A stretch of 64,000 nucleotides of DNA from an uncultured Bacteroidia bacterium (GTDB lineage Bacteria; Bacteroidota; Bacteroidia; Bacteroidales; F082). The DNA is taken from assembly GCA_902801625.1 (NCBI GenBank), contig CADCJI010000017.1, positions 1-64,000 of the forward strand. The letters run 5' to 3'. The notes under the pieces are model-generated. The model saw nothing but the letters and a program-made list of their open reading frames with translations, did no database searches and was not told where the DNA came from. The position numbers were made by a program, and so were the translations under genes. This document shows positions 23,526-35,913 of the stretch, in pieces (position 1 is the stretch's first letter; each line of letters begins with the position of its first letter).

Positions 23526-23533
23526 CAAAGATA
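23526..23533 (-). promoter_or_regulatory. Probable -7 box for the EEP gene
   Basis: TATCTTTG on the minus strand (TAnnTTTG), about 23 nt before the ATG at 23503. Confidence 0.5.
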
Positions 23534-23721
23534 CAAAAAATCCAAAAACGAAGAAAAACTGTATTTTTGACAAAGATTTATGATATTTTGTTATTTGTTG
23601 TAAACCAATAATATACCCGACAGCAAACGACAACAAACGACTACTGTCGACTACAAACGTTTAATCAACGGCTTTCTCTTGACAAACGCTGTTTCTTTGC
23701 AACATCAAAATCGAAAATGCT

Positions 23722-24180
23722 ATGACGGACAAGAAACCATTCGACAAAGAACAGTCAATCAAGATCCCGTTTTCGGAATTAGTGGAACTGATTGATCAAA
23801 AATGTGACTACAAGTTTGCCATCATCGACAACGAGGTTGATGAAGAATTGATGCTTTTGGCCAAAAAGGAAGGATTAGATTTGACAGGCTACAAGCATGT
23901 GATTGAAACAAGCGGGACTAGTCACTCGCAACACAGACACGGGGAGAATAGTAAAGATAGGGCGCCTTTGACTGTGGAGGATTATTTCCTTATTCCTTAC
24001 ATTATCAAAAACCGAGATGCAGTGATCATTTCTCCGTCTTTGACAAGAATTCATAAGAACAGAGTCTTCATTTACGAAAAGAAGATTGGTAATCAATACG
24101 TTTATGTGGAAGAGATAAGAAGAGGAAGGAACAAGAGCCTGGCTTTTCAATCCCTCAGAAAAAGAAAAGCCCCCGAATAG
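23722..24180 (+). CDS. Small protein resembling phage PBECR-type RNase domains
   Basis: 152 residues. The N-terminal half is charged and without known motifs. The C-terminal half reads GYKHVIETSGTSHSQHRHG, then PLTVEDYFLIPYIIKNRDAV, then VFIYEKKIGNQYVYVEEIRRG. The order His...H-x-H...(I/L)T-x-ED-x-x-x-IP-x-I(I/L)-x-N...(Y)EK-x-IG-x-x-Y-x-VEE is characteristic of the Barnase/EndoU/ColicinE5-D/RelE-like (PBECR) domains otherwise fused to phage proteins. Here it stands alone with no clear antitoxin gene beside it. A TATTTTTG at 23562-23569 could be its promoter. Nuclease activity is inferred only. Confidence 0.55.
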   Translation: MTDKKPFDKEQSIKIPFSELVELIDQKCDYKFAIIDNEVDEELMLLAKKEGLDLTGYKHVIETSGTSHSQHRHGENSKDRAPLTVEDYFLIPYIIKNRDAVIISPSLTRIHKNRVFIYEKKIGNQYVYVEEIRRGRNKSLAFQSLRKRKAPE

Positions 24181-24192
24181 GAGGCTTTAAAG
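24158..24192 (+). terminator. Possible terminator of the PBECR-like gene
   Basis: AAAAGCCCCC at the 3' end of the gene can pair with AGGAGGCTTT across the stop codon (loop GAAT). The stem is good but there is no long T run. Confidence 0.35.
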
Positions 24193-24361
24193 TGTTATCG
24201 CGGAGGGTGTCATGCCGAAGCCTGTCCCTTACGTCTTGATAGTCCGCTGTTTTTCTATCCGTTTCCGCGACCAACTATCTGCAAAAATACAACTTTTTTC
24301 AAATACGCAAGCCTAGTTCTGAAAAATCAACACAAAAAAACTCCATCATGTCAAAAATTAC

Positions 24362-24369
24362 TATCTTTG
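24362..24369 (+). promoter_or_regulatory. Probable -7 box for recA
   Basis: TATCTTTG (TAnnTTTG). This implies a leader of about 130 nt before the recA ATG at 24508, containing the dispersed repeat and heptamer words. Confidence 0.45.
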
Positions 24370-24432
24370 TCCCTTTATAAATGCATCGCGCAAAGCGGCC
24401 CCTGAGCTCGTCGAAGGGCTCGCATTAATACA

Positions 24433-24482
24433 ATGAATCTTGAATTTTGAATTTTGAATCTTTAAATCTTAAATCTTTAAAT
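24433..24482 (+). repeat. Heptamer-word repeat in the recA leader
   Basis: Consecutive 7-nt words of consensus RAATYTT (GAATCTT, GAATTTT, GAATTTT, GAATCTTT, AAATCTT, AAATCTTT) ending about 25 nt before the recA start. Confidence 0.8.
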
Positions 24483-24507
24483 ACTAACTAATTAAAACCC
24501 CACAATC

Positions 24508-25536
24508 ATGACTACAGAAAAAACACAAGAAGAAGCTGCAAAACTGAGGCAGGAGAAACTGAAGGCTTTGGAAGCCACATTAGGTAACATCGAGAAGAGC
24601 TTTGGCAAGGGAAGCATCATGCGCCTGGGCGCCGAGGCCGAGAAGATGGAGAGCATCTCCACTGGCTCCATCGGTCTGGACTATGCCCTCGGCGTGGGCG
24701 GTCTGCCAAAAGGCCGTATCATCGAGATTTACGGCCCCGAGAGCTCGGGTAAGACCACGCTGGCACTCCACGTGATTGCCGAGGCACAGAAGAAGGGTGG
24801 CATCGCCGCCTTCATCGATGCGGAGCATGCCTTCGACCGTTTCTATGCCGCCAAACTCGGCGTGGATGTGGAGAACCTCCTCATCTCACAGCCCGACTAC
24901 GGCGAACAAGCCCTCGAAATCGCTGAGAACCTCATCCGTTCTGGTGCCATCGATGTCATTGTCGTCGACTCCGTTGCCGCTTTGACGCCCAAGAGCGAAA
25001 TCGAAGGCGAGATGGGCGACAGCAAGATGGGTCTTCAAGCCCGCTTGATGAGCCAAGCCATGCGTAAGCTCACCGCCACCATCAACAAGACGGGCTGCGT
25101 CTGCATCTTCATCAACCAATTACGCGAGAAGATCGGCGTGATGTTCGGCAACCCCGAGACCACCACGGGCGGTAATGCCTTGAAGTTCTATAGCTCTGTG
25201 CGTATTGACATCCGCAAGATCAGCCAGATCAAGGACGGTGAGAATGTTTTGGGCAGCCGCGTGAAGGTGAAGGTCGTCAAGAACAAGGTGGCCCCGCCCT
25301 TCCGCAAGGCCGAATTCGACATCCTCTATGGTGAAGGCATCTCTCGTTCGGGCGAAATCGTCGACCTCGGCGTGGAGATGGGCATCATCAAGAAGAGCGG
25401 CTCGTGGTTCAGCTACGGCGACTCCAAGCTCGCCCAAGGCCGCGACTCGGTTAAGAAACTCATTGAAGATAACCCCGAACTCGCCGACGAACTCGCTGCC
25501 AAGATCTTCGAGGCGTTGGAGAAGAGCGAAGAGTAA
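24508..25536 (+). CDS. recA: Recombinase A
   Basis: 342 residues, full length. P-loop GPESSGKTT at 76-84; EIYGPESS start of the core; catalytic Glu region [11 protein letters not shown]; Walker [13 protein letters not shown]; loop L2 region ending in [17 protein letters not shown]. RecA polymerises on single-stranded DNA, promotes strand exchange and triggers LexA/UmuD-type self-cleavage. No LexA-like operator was recognised in the leader, which instead holds a heptamer-word repeat. Spacing to the next gene (121 nt, with two G/C-rich hairpins) suggests a separate transcript. Confidence 0.99.
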   Translation: MTTEKTQEEAAKLRQEKLKALEATLGNIEKSFGKGSIMRLGAEAEKMESISTGSIGLDYALGVGGLPKGRIIEIYGPESSGKTTLALHVIAEAQKKGGIAAFIDAEHAFDRFYAAKLGVDVENLLISQPDYGEQALEIAENLIRSGAIDVIVVDSVAALTPKSEIEGEMGDSKMGLQARLMSQAMRKLTATINKTGCVCIFINQLREKIGVMFGNPETTTGGNALKFYSSVRIDIRKISQIKDGENVLGSRVKVKVVKNKVAPPFRKAEFDILYGEGISRSGEIVDLGVEMGIIKKSGSWFSYGDSKLAQGRDSVKKLIEDNPELADELAAKIFEALEKSEE

Positions 25537-25564
25537 GGTAATGAGTGATGTTTAATCCCCCTAG

Positions 25565-25618
25565 CCCCCTTTAAAGGGGGGACTGCTTTTACTGAGCTGT
25601 TCCCCCTCTGGGAGGGGG
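25565..25618 (+). terminator. Two G/C-rich hairpins after recA
   Basis: CCCCCTTTAAAGGGGG (25565-25580) is a perfect 16-bp palindrome, and CCCCCTC-TGG-GAGGGGG (25602-25618) is a second hairpin, separated by GACTGCTTTTACTGAGC. Such CCCCCT/AGGGGG pairs are frequent dispersed elements. A terminator role for recA is inferred. Confidence 0.55.
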
Positions 25619-25657
25619 CAAGGGGGAGTAAAACAAACCCTTGCAAAAACTGAAACA

Positions 25658-26692
25658 ATGAAAAAAAACATCCTATTTCTCGGCCTGCTGCTCGCCCTCT
25701 TTGCTTGCGACAACACGCCTAAACCAGAACCAGACAACACAACCAAGGAACCTACGGCTACCATCACGGTGAACGATGCTATCCAACTGATTTCCGACTC
25801 CATCGTCATGGACAGCACCAATGCGAATCTCTATTTGCATCGCGCAAAGGCTTATTTTGCCAATGAGCAAGTCGGGCAGGCCATGGTCGACATCAACAAG
25901 GCTTTGCAACTCAATCCGAACAATTTGGAGACCTATCTTTTGCTGGCCGATGTGTATTATGCCTTAGGCGACCAGGACAATATTGCCTCAACATTGAACA
26001 AGGCTGTGGAAATCAATTCCTTGGATGCTCGTCCGCTGGTGAAATTGGCCGAACTCAACCTCTTGCAACAGAATTTCAACCTCGCTTTTGCTTATGTCGA
26101 CAAGGCTTTGGGTCTTACGACATACAACCCCAAGGCCTATTTCGTGAAGGGCATGTGCTATATGGCTTCGAAGCAGGACACGGTCAACGCGCTGAAGAAC
26201 TTCCAATTGGCAGCCGAGCAGGACGATAGTTTTTATGATCCTGTCGAACAGATCAGTCGTATTTATGCCGTTCAGCAGCCGCCTTATGCGATGGACTACC
26301 TTCGCAAGGCACAGCAGCAGTTCCCTGACATACCAACACCGCGTTATGAGTTGGCTATGTATCTCCAAAGCCATGGCGAGCCTGAGGAAGCTTTGGCACA
26401 TTACGACACTATCCTAATGAAGTATCCCTATAACTATATCGTGCTGTTCAACAAGGGCTATGTCAATTATGTCTACCTCATGGACAACGAAGCTGCCTTG
26501 GAATACTTCAATCGTGCTTTGACCATCAATCCCGCATACATCGATGCCAAATACAACAAAGGTCGTGTGCTGGAGCAGATGGGCGACTATTCGCAAGCCA
26601 CCGAGATTTACAAGGATGTGCTGAAGACCCAACCTGACTACAAGTTAGCCGTCGATGCGCTTAACCGTGTTCAAAACCAAGAAAAAGAATAA
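25658..26692 (+). CDS. TPR-repeat lipoprotein
   Basis: 344 residues. A lipoprotein signal peptide with lipobox ALFAC (Cys at about 18) and a Pro/Thr-rich linker are followed by about eight tetratricopeptide repeats from residue 50 to the end (for example LYLHRAKAYFANEQVGQAMVD, AALEYFNRALTINPAYIDAK, and KGRVLEQMGDYSQATEIYK). TPR lipoproteins act as scaffolds at the cell envelope; the partner is unknown. The ATG of the nucleoside kinase gene follows 24 nt after its stop, so the two are probably co-transcribed. Confidence 0.9.
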   Translation: MKKNILFLGLLLALFACDNTPKPEPDNTTKEPTATITVNDAIQLISDSIVMDSTNANLYLHRAKAYFANEQVGQAMVDINKALQLNPNNLETYLLLADVYYALGDQDNIASTLNKAVEINSLDARPLVKLAELNLLQQNFNLAFAYVDKALGLTTYNPKAYFVKGMCYMASKQDTVNALKNFQLAAEQDDSFYDPVEQISRIYAVQQPPYAMDYLRKAQQQFPDIPTPRYELAMYLQSHGEPEEALAHYDTILMKYPYNYIVLFNKGYVNYVYLMDNEAALEYFNRALTINPAYIDAKYNKGRVLEQMGDYSQATEIYKDVLKTQPDYKLAVDALNRVQNQEKE

Positions 26693-26716
26693 TCTTCTAA
26701 CAACCAGCATGTAACC

Positions 26717-28384
26717 ATGATCCAAGTTTATTGCATCAACAACAAGACGACGAAAGAATTCCCGGAAGGCATGACTTTGCTAGAGATGCTGCCCGAGTTT
26801 GAGTTCGACAGGCCTTATCCCATTGTCTCGGCCAAGGTCAACAATGTTTCGCAAGGTCTGAAGTTCCGCGTCTACAACAGCCGCGATGTTGAGTTCCTCG
26901 ACCTTACCCACCACACGGCGCGTCTTGTATATTTTAGATCGTTAGGTTTCCTGCTTTTCAAGGCCGCACAGGACCTGTTTCCAGACAGCAAACTGAATAT
27001 GGAGCATCCCATCTCCAAAGGCTTTTATTGTCGTATCAAGAAAAACGATGGCAAGATACTCGATGGCAACGACATCGCCGCACTCAGATTGCGAATGAGG
27101 AATATCGTAGCCGAGGACATTCAGTTCCATCGTCATGAGGCTCGCATTGAGGATGCCATCAAAATGTTTGGCAAACTAGGGCAGGAGGATAAGGTGAAGT
27201 TGTTTGAAACCAGCGGAAAAGCCTATACCGATTACTATACCTTAGACGAAACCCCTGACTATTATTATGGTCGCTTGGTGCCTTCTACGGGTTACCTTGG
27301 CATTTGGGATATCGAAGCTTATCGTGATGGTATCTTGGTGCGCATTCCCGACCGCGACCATCCTGACCGCTTGGCCGAGATGCAAGACCAACCAAAGACC
27401 TTCGAGGTGTTTTCCGAAAGCCTGAAATGGAACGACATCATGGGCTTGAGTACGGTCGGCGATGTCAACCATGCCTGCCAGAATGGTATGGCGAGGGAGT
27501 TGGTGCAAGTGGCCGAGGCATTGCAGGAAAAGAAGATTGTGCAGATTGCCGAGGAGATCAATCGTCGTTATCACAGCGAGAATCCTGTTCGTTTGGTGCT
27601 GATTACAGGACCAAGCAGCAGTGGCAAGACCACCTTCTGCAGTCGTGTCAGCATCCAGTTGAAAGCTTGTGGACTGAAGCCCATCTCTTTCTCGACGGAT
27701 GACTATTTCGTCAACCGTGTGGACACGCCCAAACTTCCTGACGGCACATACGACTTCGACAATTTTGATACCGTTGACCATGCCGCCCTCGAACGCGACT
27801 TGATTGCTTTGCTGAAGGGTGAGGAGATAGAAGTGCCGGAGTACAATTTCGTCACGGGTATGCGCGAATACAATGGCAAGAAACTACAGCTGAAAGAAGG
27901 AACTGTTTTGCTGTTGGAAGGCATCCATGCCTTGAACCCCATGCTGACGGACCAAATTCCCGAATCGACCAAGTTCCGCATCTTTATCTCCACCTTGACC
28001 AGTACTGCGCTGGATGACCACAACGCCATCCCGACAGATGACAACCGCCTGTTGCGCCGTATCGTGCGCGACTACAACAAAGGTGCTTTCTCGGCTCGTC
28101 AGACCATCAGCCAATGGGCCAGTGTGCGTGCAGCTGAGGAGAAATGGATCAATCCTTATCAGGAGAATGCCGATGTGATGTTCAACTCTGCCTATCTCTT
28201 GGAGTTTGCTGTCATGCGCAACCATGCCGAGAGCATCTTGGCCACCGTGCCGAACAATTGTCCCGAATACACCGAGGCGCATCGTCTCTTGCGTTTCCTG
28301 CATTATTTCACGCCCGTCTCCGACAAGGAGATTCCGGCTACATCCATGCTGCGCCAGTTCATCGGCGGCAGCAGTTTCATGTAA
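26717..28384 (+). CDS. Nucleoside kinase with TGS-like N-terminus (uridine kinase/phosphoribulokinase fold)
   Basis: 555 residues. The N-terminal 60 residues resemble a ubiquitin-like TGS domain (MIQVYCINNKTTKEFPEGMT). The middle resembles the second additional domain of threonyl-tRNA synthetase. From about 290 there is a P-loop kinase domain of the uridine kinase/PRK type: LVLITGPSSSGKTTFCSRV, FSTDDYFVNR, YDFDNFDTVDHAALERDL, VLLLEGIHALNP, and RRIVRDYNKGAFSARQTI. Such proteins are annotated as nucleoside kinases in Bacteroidales and are fused in this order. It phosphorylates a nucleoside, probably uridine or cytidine. nadE follows in the same direction. Confidence 0.9.
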   Translation: MIQVYCINNKTTKEFPEGMTLLEMLPEFEFDRPYPIVSAKVNNVSQGLKFRVYNSRDVEFLDLTHHTARLVYFRSLGFLLFKAAQDLFPDSKLNMEHPISKGFYCRIKKNDGKILDGNDIAALRLRMRNIVAEDIQFHRHEARIEDAIKMFGKLGQEDKVKLFETSGKAYTDYYTLDETPDYYYGRLVPSTGYLGIWDIEAYRDGILVRIPDRDHPDRLAEMQDQPKTFEVFSESLKWNDIMGLSTVGDVNHACQNGMARELVQVAEALQEKKIVQIAEEINRRYHSENPVRLVLITGPSSSGKTTFCSRVSIQLKACGLKPISFSTDDYFVNRVDTPKLPDGTYDFDNFDTVDHAALERDLIALLKGEEIEVPEYNFVTGMREYNGKKLQLKEGTVLLLEGIHALNPMLTDQIPESTKFRIFISTLTSTALDDHNAIPTDDNRLLRRIVRDYNKGAFSARQTISQWASVRAAEEKWINPYQENADVMFNSAYLLEFAVMRNHAESILATVPNNCPEYTEAHRLLRFLHYFTPVSDKEIPATSMLRQFIGGSSFM

Positions 28385-28385
28385 T

Positions 28386-28413
28386 CTTGAATTTTAAATT
28401 TTGAATCTTGAAT
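28386..28413 (+). repeat. Heptamer-word repeat abutting the nadE start
   Basis: AATCTT, GAATTTT, AAATTTT, GAATCTT, then GAAT-ATG: the RAATYTT word runs directly into the nadE start codon, so there is no ordinary ribosome-binding site. Confidence 0.75.
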
Positions 28414-29160
28414 ATGGAATTTAACGCAAAACAAGTAAAAGACCAAGTCGTCCAATGGATTCGCGACTGGTTTGAAGTGAACGGAAAAGGCTGCAATGCC
28501 GTCATCGGTATCTCGGGCGGCAAGGATAGCAGCGTCGTAGCAGGCCTTTGTGCCGAAGCCCTCGGCAAGGATCGCGTCATCGGCGTGACCATGCCCAATG
28601 GCGTGCAACCCGACATCGACGACAGTATGAAGCTCATCAACCACCTGGGCATCCGTCATTGTTGTGTCAACATCGGCGACACCTATAATACGCTGATAGC
28701 TGCCGTTAAAGAACAACTCGGCACTTTGGATGCCGAAGTCAGCCGTCAGACCACGATTAACCTGCCTCCACGCCTGCGTATGAGCACTTTGTATGCCGTT
28801 TCGCAGTCGATGAACGGTCGTGTGGCCAACACCTGTAACCTCTCCGAGGACTGGGTGGGCTATTCGACGCGCTATGGTGATGCTGCTGGTGATTTCGCCC
28901 CTTTGGGTGGTCTCACCGTGCAAGAAGTCAAGGCGATAGGGAAGGAGTTGGGCTTGCCCATTGAGTTAGTGGAGAAGACGCCTTCTGATGGCCTCACCAA
29001 CAAGAGCGACGAGGATAACTTGGGATTCACTTACGCTGTGTTGGACAACTATATCCGCACTGGCGTTTGCAATGACCCCAAAACCAAGGCCTTGATTGAT
29101 CACAAGCACATCACCAATCTCTTCAAACTGCAGCCGATACCGCATTTTGAGATGAAATAA
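28414..29160 (+). CDS. nadE: NAD+ synthase (ammonia-dependent)
   Basis: 248 residues from the ATG at 28414. A TTG two codons earlier is not preferred because it lies inside the heptamer repeat. The PP-loop motif is AVIGISGGKDSSVVAGL (about 28-44). Other NadE signatures are NTCNLSEDWVGYSTRYGDAAGDFAPLG and TPSDGLTNKSDEDNLGFTY. There is no glutaminase domain, so it uses ammonia to amidate nicotinic acid adenine dinucleotide. A thioesterase gene starts 7 nt after its stop. Confidence 0.96.
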   Translation: MEFNAKQVKDQVVQWIRDWFEVNGKGCNAVIGISGGKDSSVVAGLCAEALGKDRVIGVTMPNGVQPDIDDSMKLINHLGIRHCCVNIGDTYNTLIAAVKEQLGTLDAEVSRQTTINLPPRLRMSTLYAVSQSMNGRVANTCNLSEDWVGYSTRYGDAAGDFAPLGGLTVQEVKAIGKELGLPIELVEKTPSDGLTNKSDEDNLGFTYAVLDNYIRTGVCNDPKTKALIDHKHITNLFKLQPIPHFEMK

Positions 29161-29167
29161 GAAGCTT

Positions 29168-29563
29168 ATGTTCTCTTGTCCCATACAAATCCGCATGAGC
29201 GACCTCGACCCATACAACCACGTCAACAACGGGTCGCAGTGCAACTACTTCGATATGGGTCGAAGCCGATACTTCGAGCATGTCTTCCAAGCCAAAATCG
29301 ACTGGCTGACCTTTAAGTATGTCCTCGTCCATGTGGACTTGGACTTTCGTCATCCCTTGTTGTTCCACGACCCCATTGTTTGTGAAAGTCGCGTCCTCGA
29401 GATAGGCAACTCCAGCTTCAAGATGGAGCAGTGCCTTAAAGATGCTGAAACGGGCGAAGTCAAGACCTTGTGCCACGCCGTGGTGGTGTATTTTAATCGA
29501 GAAACGAACCAATCGGAGCGGATACCCGATGCCGACAGGGAAAAAATGATGCATGCCGACTAA
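29168..29563 (+). CDS. Acyl-CoA thioesterase (hot-dog fold, 4HBT/YbgC-like)
   Basis: 131 residues. The N-terminal pattern IRMSDLDPYNHVNNGSQCNYF carries the Asp (D-x-N-H-V-N-N) active-site motif of 4-hydroxybenzoyl-CoA thioesterase-like enzymes. The RYFEHVF and VDLDFRHPLLFHDPI stretches fit the rest of the fold. It starts 7 nt after nadE and is probably co-translated with it. The acyl substrate is unknown. Confidence 0.92.
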   Translation: MFSCPIQIRMSDLDPYNHVNNGSQCNYFDMGRSRYFEHVFQAKIDWLTFKYVLVHVDLDFRHPLLFHDPIVCESRVLEIGNSSFKMEQCLKDAETGEVKTLCHAVVVYFNRETNQSERIPDADREKMMHAD

Positions 29564-29593
29564 CCCCCTGTCGAAGACACGATATTCTATTAA

Positions 29594-33502
<3,909 letters not shown>

Positions 33503-33551
33503 TTTGGGGGTTATTTGTAATCAATTAATTACCATAAACAATCAGACTAAT

Positions 33552-34127
33552 ATGGACAACAATCTTAATAACAAACTGAAACAAGATAGCCGTTATCTTC
33601 AAATCTCTATCCCATACGATAAGGAAGACGATTTGATACGCTTTGACGACGGTGTGATGACCGAATTGGAATGTGATGAGGAATTTACACCTCCAATGCT
33701 TAATGCAGAGAATCAGTTGTTGGAATTTGTCATTGATTTGAAAGAAGGTAAGATGCTAAATTGGAACTATGAAGGAGGATACTTAAGAATGTGGGCAAAA
33801 GTGTGCGACGGTGGCACATATACATTGTTGGACTCCGAAAAGAAACCAATATGGCAAATCCGTGGTTATGTCCCGAACAAACTCATACCACCATATGAAA
33901 ACGGCTATGGCGACTACATCGAATTGGCTATAGAAGCTGATGGAACAGTCGTTGGTTGGCCAACGAAGCCTGACTTTTCAGATTTTGTTTCAGATGGCAG
34001 GTCTCCAGAGCCAATTAAGACCAACAAATGGCATCGGGCCGAAGAAGCCTATTGGCATGTGAGAGGAATGAAGTTAAGCAAGGAGGAAGTTGAATGGTTG
34101 GTCGGGAAATTGCAGTTGTTGCCGTAA
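33552..34127 (+). CDS. Unrecognised soluble protein upstream of the Wadjet operon
   Basis: 191 residues from the ATG at 33552. No signal peptide or membrane helix. Tryptophan-rich acidic stretches: LNWNYEGGYLRMWAKVCDGG, then IPPYENGYGDYIELAIEADG. The C-terminal KLSKEEVEWLVGKLQLLP looks like a helical end. It matches no family that I recognise. It lies 44 nt before jetA in the same direction and has the same AT-richer composition, so it could belong to the defence locus, but nothing in the sequence proves that. Confidence 0.6.
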   Translation: MDNNLNNKLKQDSRYLQISIPYDKEDDLIRFDDGVMTELECDEEFTPPMLNAENQLLEFVIDLKEGKMLNWNYEGGYLRMWAKVCDGGTYTLLDSEKKPIWQIRGYVPNKLIPPYENGYGDYIELAIEADGTVVGWPTKPDFSDFVSDGRSPEPIKTNKWHRAEEAYWHVRGMKLSKEEVEWLVGKLQLLP

Positions 34128-34171
34128 GATATTGATTATCATAATATTTTCTTGTTTAATAACAAAATATA

Positions 34172-35365
34172 ATGGCAACCTATCAATCCATAAAAGAATT
34201 GACGAGAGGACTACAGCAGGGCGCAAAATTGCTGAATGATATGTTTTTGAAGAGAAAGACGGTTGCCATTAAGTATGATGATGCTCTTGAAACCTTGGAT
34301 GGAGATGAGAATAAACTAAAGCATCTTATCAACTTTGGTGTAATTGTCCAAACTGGTGATTTCTTGGAGTTGGATGATAACTATCAAAGGTTTTTCGAGG
34401 AGGTCTTGGCTGTCAATGAGGACATAAACATAGCTTCAGTCCAAACTTTTATTGGCAAATTGAAATTAGGAATTGACTCTTATTTGGCTGCCGAGAATAA
34501 TAGTAGAAAAGCGCAGTTTTTGAGAGAAATACGGCATACTTTCAAAAGCATAGAGAACGCTACGCGAAGGAATGTTGTCGACCTGAAGCGCAATGTTGAT
34601 GATACATATAAGCAAGAACCCAATTTCAAGATTAAAGAGTTAAGACTGAAGGATTTTGACGAAAAAGCGAAACAGATTGGAGAGTTAATCAGGCAAACGG
34701 AAAAGGTCTTGGAGGAACAAACGATATTCTTTGCCAATGCAACGGATATTGGAATGAAACAAACCCTTACTGAAATCAGGGTGAGTTTGAAAGAATCCGC
34801 TCACGGACTGATTGCCATTTCTGCTCAGATTATTGATTATCTGAATCGCATCGAGTATCAAAGCAAACTTGTCAAGAAAACTCGTCAGTTGAAATACTTG
34901 AAAGACCAGTTTATGATAGAAGAAAGCACTGATGTCAAAGAACTTCTTTCAAAGGTCAATGATGTTTGGATGGAGAAACAACCAAAGTATTTGACCAAAG
35001 TTTCGTTGGACTTTTTGCGCAATGATGATGCCGCTCTCGAAATTCTTTGCAATATTCGCAAACGGCTTTCCAAGAAAGTAACAATCAAGTCCAGACTCTC
35101 CGAGAAAATCGACGAAAAGTATCTTAAAGAACAACAGGAAACCACTCGGATGTTTAACCATCAAGAAATCATCAATGGTTTTTTGGCCCAAAGTTCAGAC
35201 CTTTTCTATTATGTGTGGAATTATCAATTTGAAAACGAGACCGACCAAGAAATGCGATTAGTGCTTTTCTTGCAATTGGCCTCTCAATACAATGATAATC
35301 TGCAATATACCTCTGATTTTAAGATAATGAACAATGTTGAATATCCTATCATTTATCCGCGATGA
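34172..35365 (+). CDS. jetA: Wadjet component JetA (MukF-like)
   Basis: 397 residues, mainly alpha-helical. A winged-helix-like start (about 40-75) is followed by long helices (FLREIRHTFKSIENATRRNV; KQIGELIRQTEKVLEEQTIFF). The order JetA-JetB-JetC-JetD, the sizes and the overlaps with a MukB-like SMC gene identify it as the kleisin-like subunit of a Wadjet system, which detects and cleaves small circular DNA. The assignment rests on the operon, since the sequence family is weakly conserved. Its stop overlaps the jetB start by 4 nt. Confidence 0.8.
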   Translation: MATYQSIKELTRGLQQGAKLLNDMFLKRKTVAIKYDDALETLDGDENKLKHLINFGVIVQTGDFLELDDNYQRFFEEVLAVNEDINIASVQTFIGKLKLGIDSYLAAENNSRKAQFLREIRHTFKSIENATRRNVVDLKRNVDDTYKQEPNFKIKELRLKDFDEKAKQIGELIRQTEKVLEEQTIFFANATDIGMKQTLTEIRVSLKESAHGLIAISAQIIDYLNRIEYQSKLVKKTRQLKYLKDQFMIEESTDVKELLSKVNDVWMEKQPKYLTKVSLDFLRNDDAALEILCNIRKRLSKKVTIKSRLSEKIDEKYLKEQQETTRMFNHQEIINGFLAQSSDLFYYVWNYQFENETDQEMRLVLFLQLASQYNDNLQYTSDFKIMNNVEYPIIYPR

Positions 35366-35913
35366 AATATACAAGTGAAGTTTTTCAACGCCTTAGCCGA
35401 GGGCAATTTATTTCCAGCAATAGCATTGATGCTGAGACGCGTGCTATATACAACGATATTGAAGACAATCAGCAGCAGTATGAGGAATATTTTTATCAGA
35501 TTGATTTTCAATTGTCAGCAGGCGAAGGATTCTATTATTTCAGTCGAAAAGAGTCTAAGGTAATAGTGGAGAACAAGTTGCAATCACTATTCTCCTGGAT
35601 AGATTATCTTGATTTCTTGAAGACTTACGACACGACTTTTGGCGCAGGCACACAATTCAACCTTGCACAGTTAGAAATCCGTCTTTCTACTGATTTGGAG
35701 TTGAAAGAAAAACTGTCACAAATGTTTGTCGACAAATCATCCAACCGCGACAAAATTGAAGCATTGGCACAAACTTTAGTGAATATGGGATTTGCGGAAC
35801 AGGTCAATGAGATGGAGGGATTGTACCAAGTGACGTCGGCTTTCCATTACATAGAGCAAATCATCATGTGCATTAATATTAATGAGGAGGTGAAAGATGA
35901 GATACCTGAATAA
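35362..35913 (+). CDS. jetB: Wadjet component JetB (MukE-like)
   Basis: 183 residues with a central region resembling MukE-type dimerising winged helices (AGTQFNLAQLEIRLSTDLEL; FAEQVNEMEGLYQVTSAFHYIEQIIM). It binds the kleisin-like JetA in known Wadjet complexes. It overlaps jetA by 4 nt and jetC by 17 nt, so the products are translationally coupled. Called from the operon context and size. Confidence 0.8.
   Translation: MKYTSEVFQRLSRGQFISSNSIDAETRAIYNDIEDNQQQYEEYFYQIDFQLSAGEGFYYFSRKESKVIVENKLQSLFSWIDYLDFLKTYDTTFGAGTQFNLAQLEIRLSTDLELKEKLSQMFVDKSSNRDKIEALAQTLVNMGFAEQVNEMEGLYQVTSAFHYIEQIIMCININEEVKDEIPE

Larger units (their letters stand above)
24181..24507. other. Spacer before recA: tRNA-sized hairpin-closed segment, promoter and repeats
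   Basis: Contents in order: a 73-nt segment (24198-24270) whose ends TCGCGGA and TCCGCGA pair perfectly over 7 bp and are followed by CCA, but with no T-loop or anticodon arm; a TATCTTTG box (24362-24369); a CCTGAGCTCGTCGAAGGG dispersed repeat (about 24400-24417); and a heptamer-word stretch (24433-24480). No coding sequence is supported. Confidence 0.6.

Noticed and set aside
24198-24273. tRNA gene ending in CCA
   Set aside because: The 7-bp closing stem and length fit, but no D-arm, anticodon arm or GTTC T-loop can be drawn on either strand.
28408-28413. TTG start for nadE two codons earlier
   Set aside because: It lies inside the heptamer repeat; the ATG at 28414 fits the normal NadE N-terminus.
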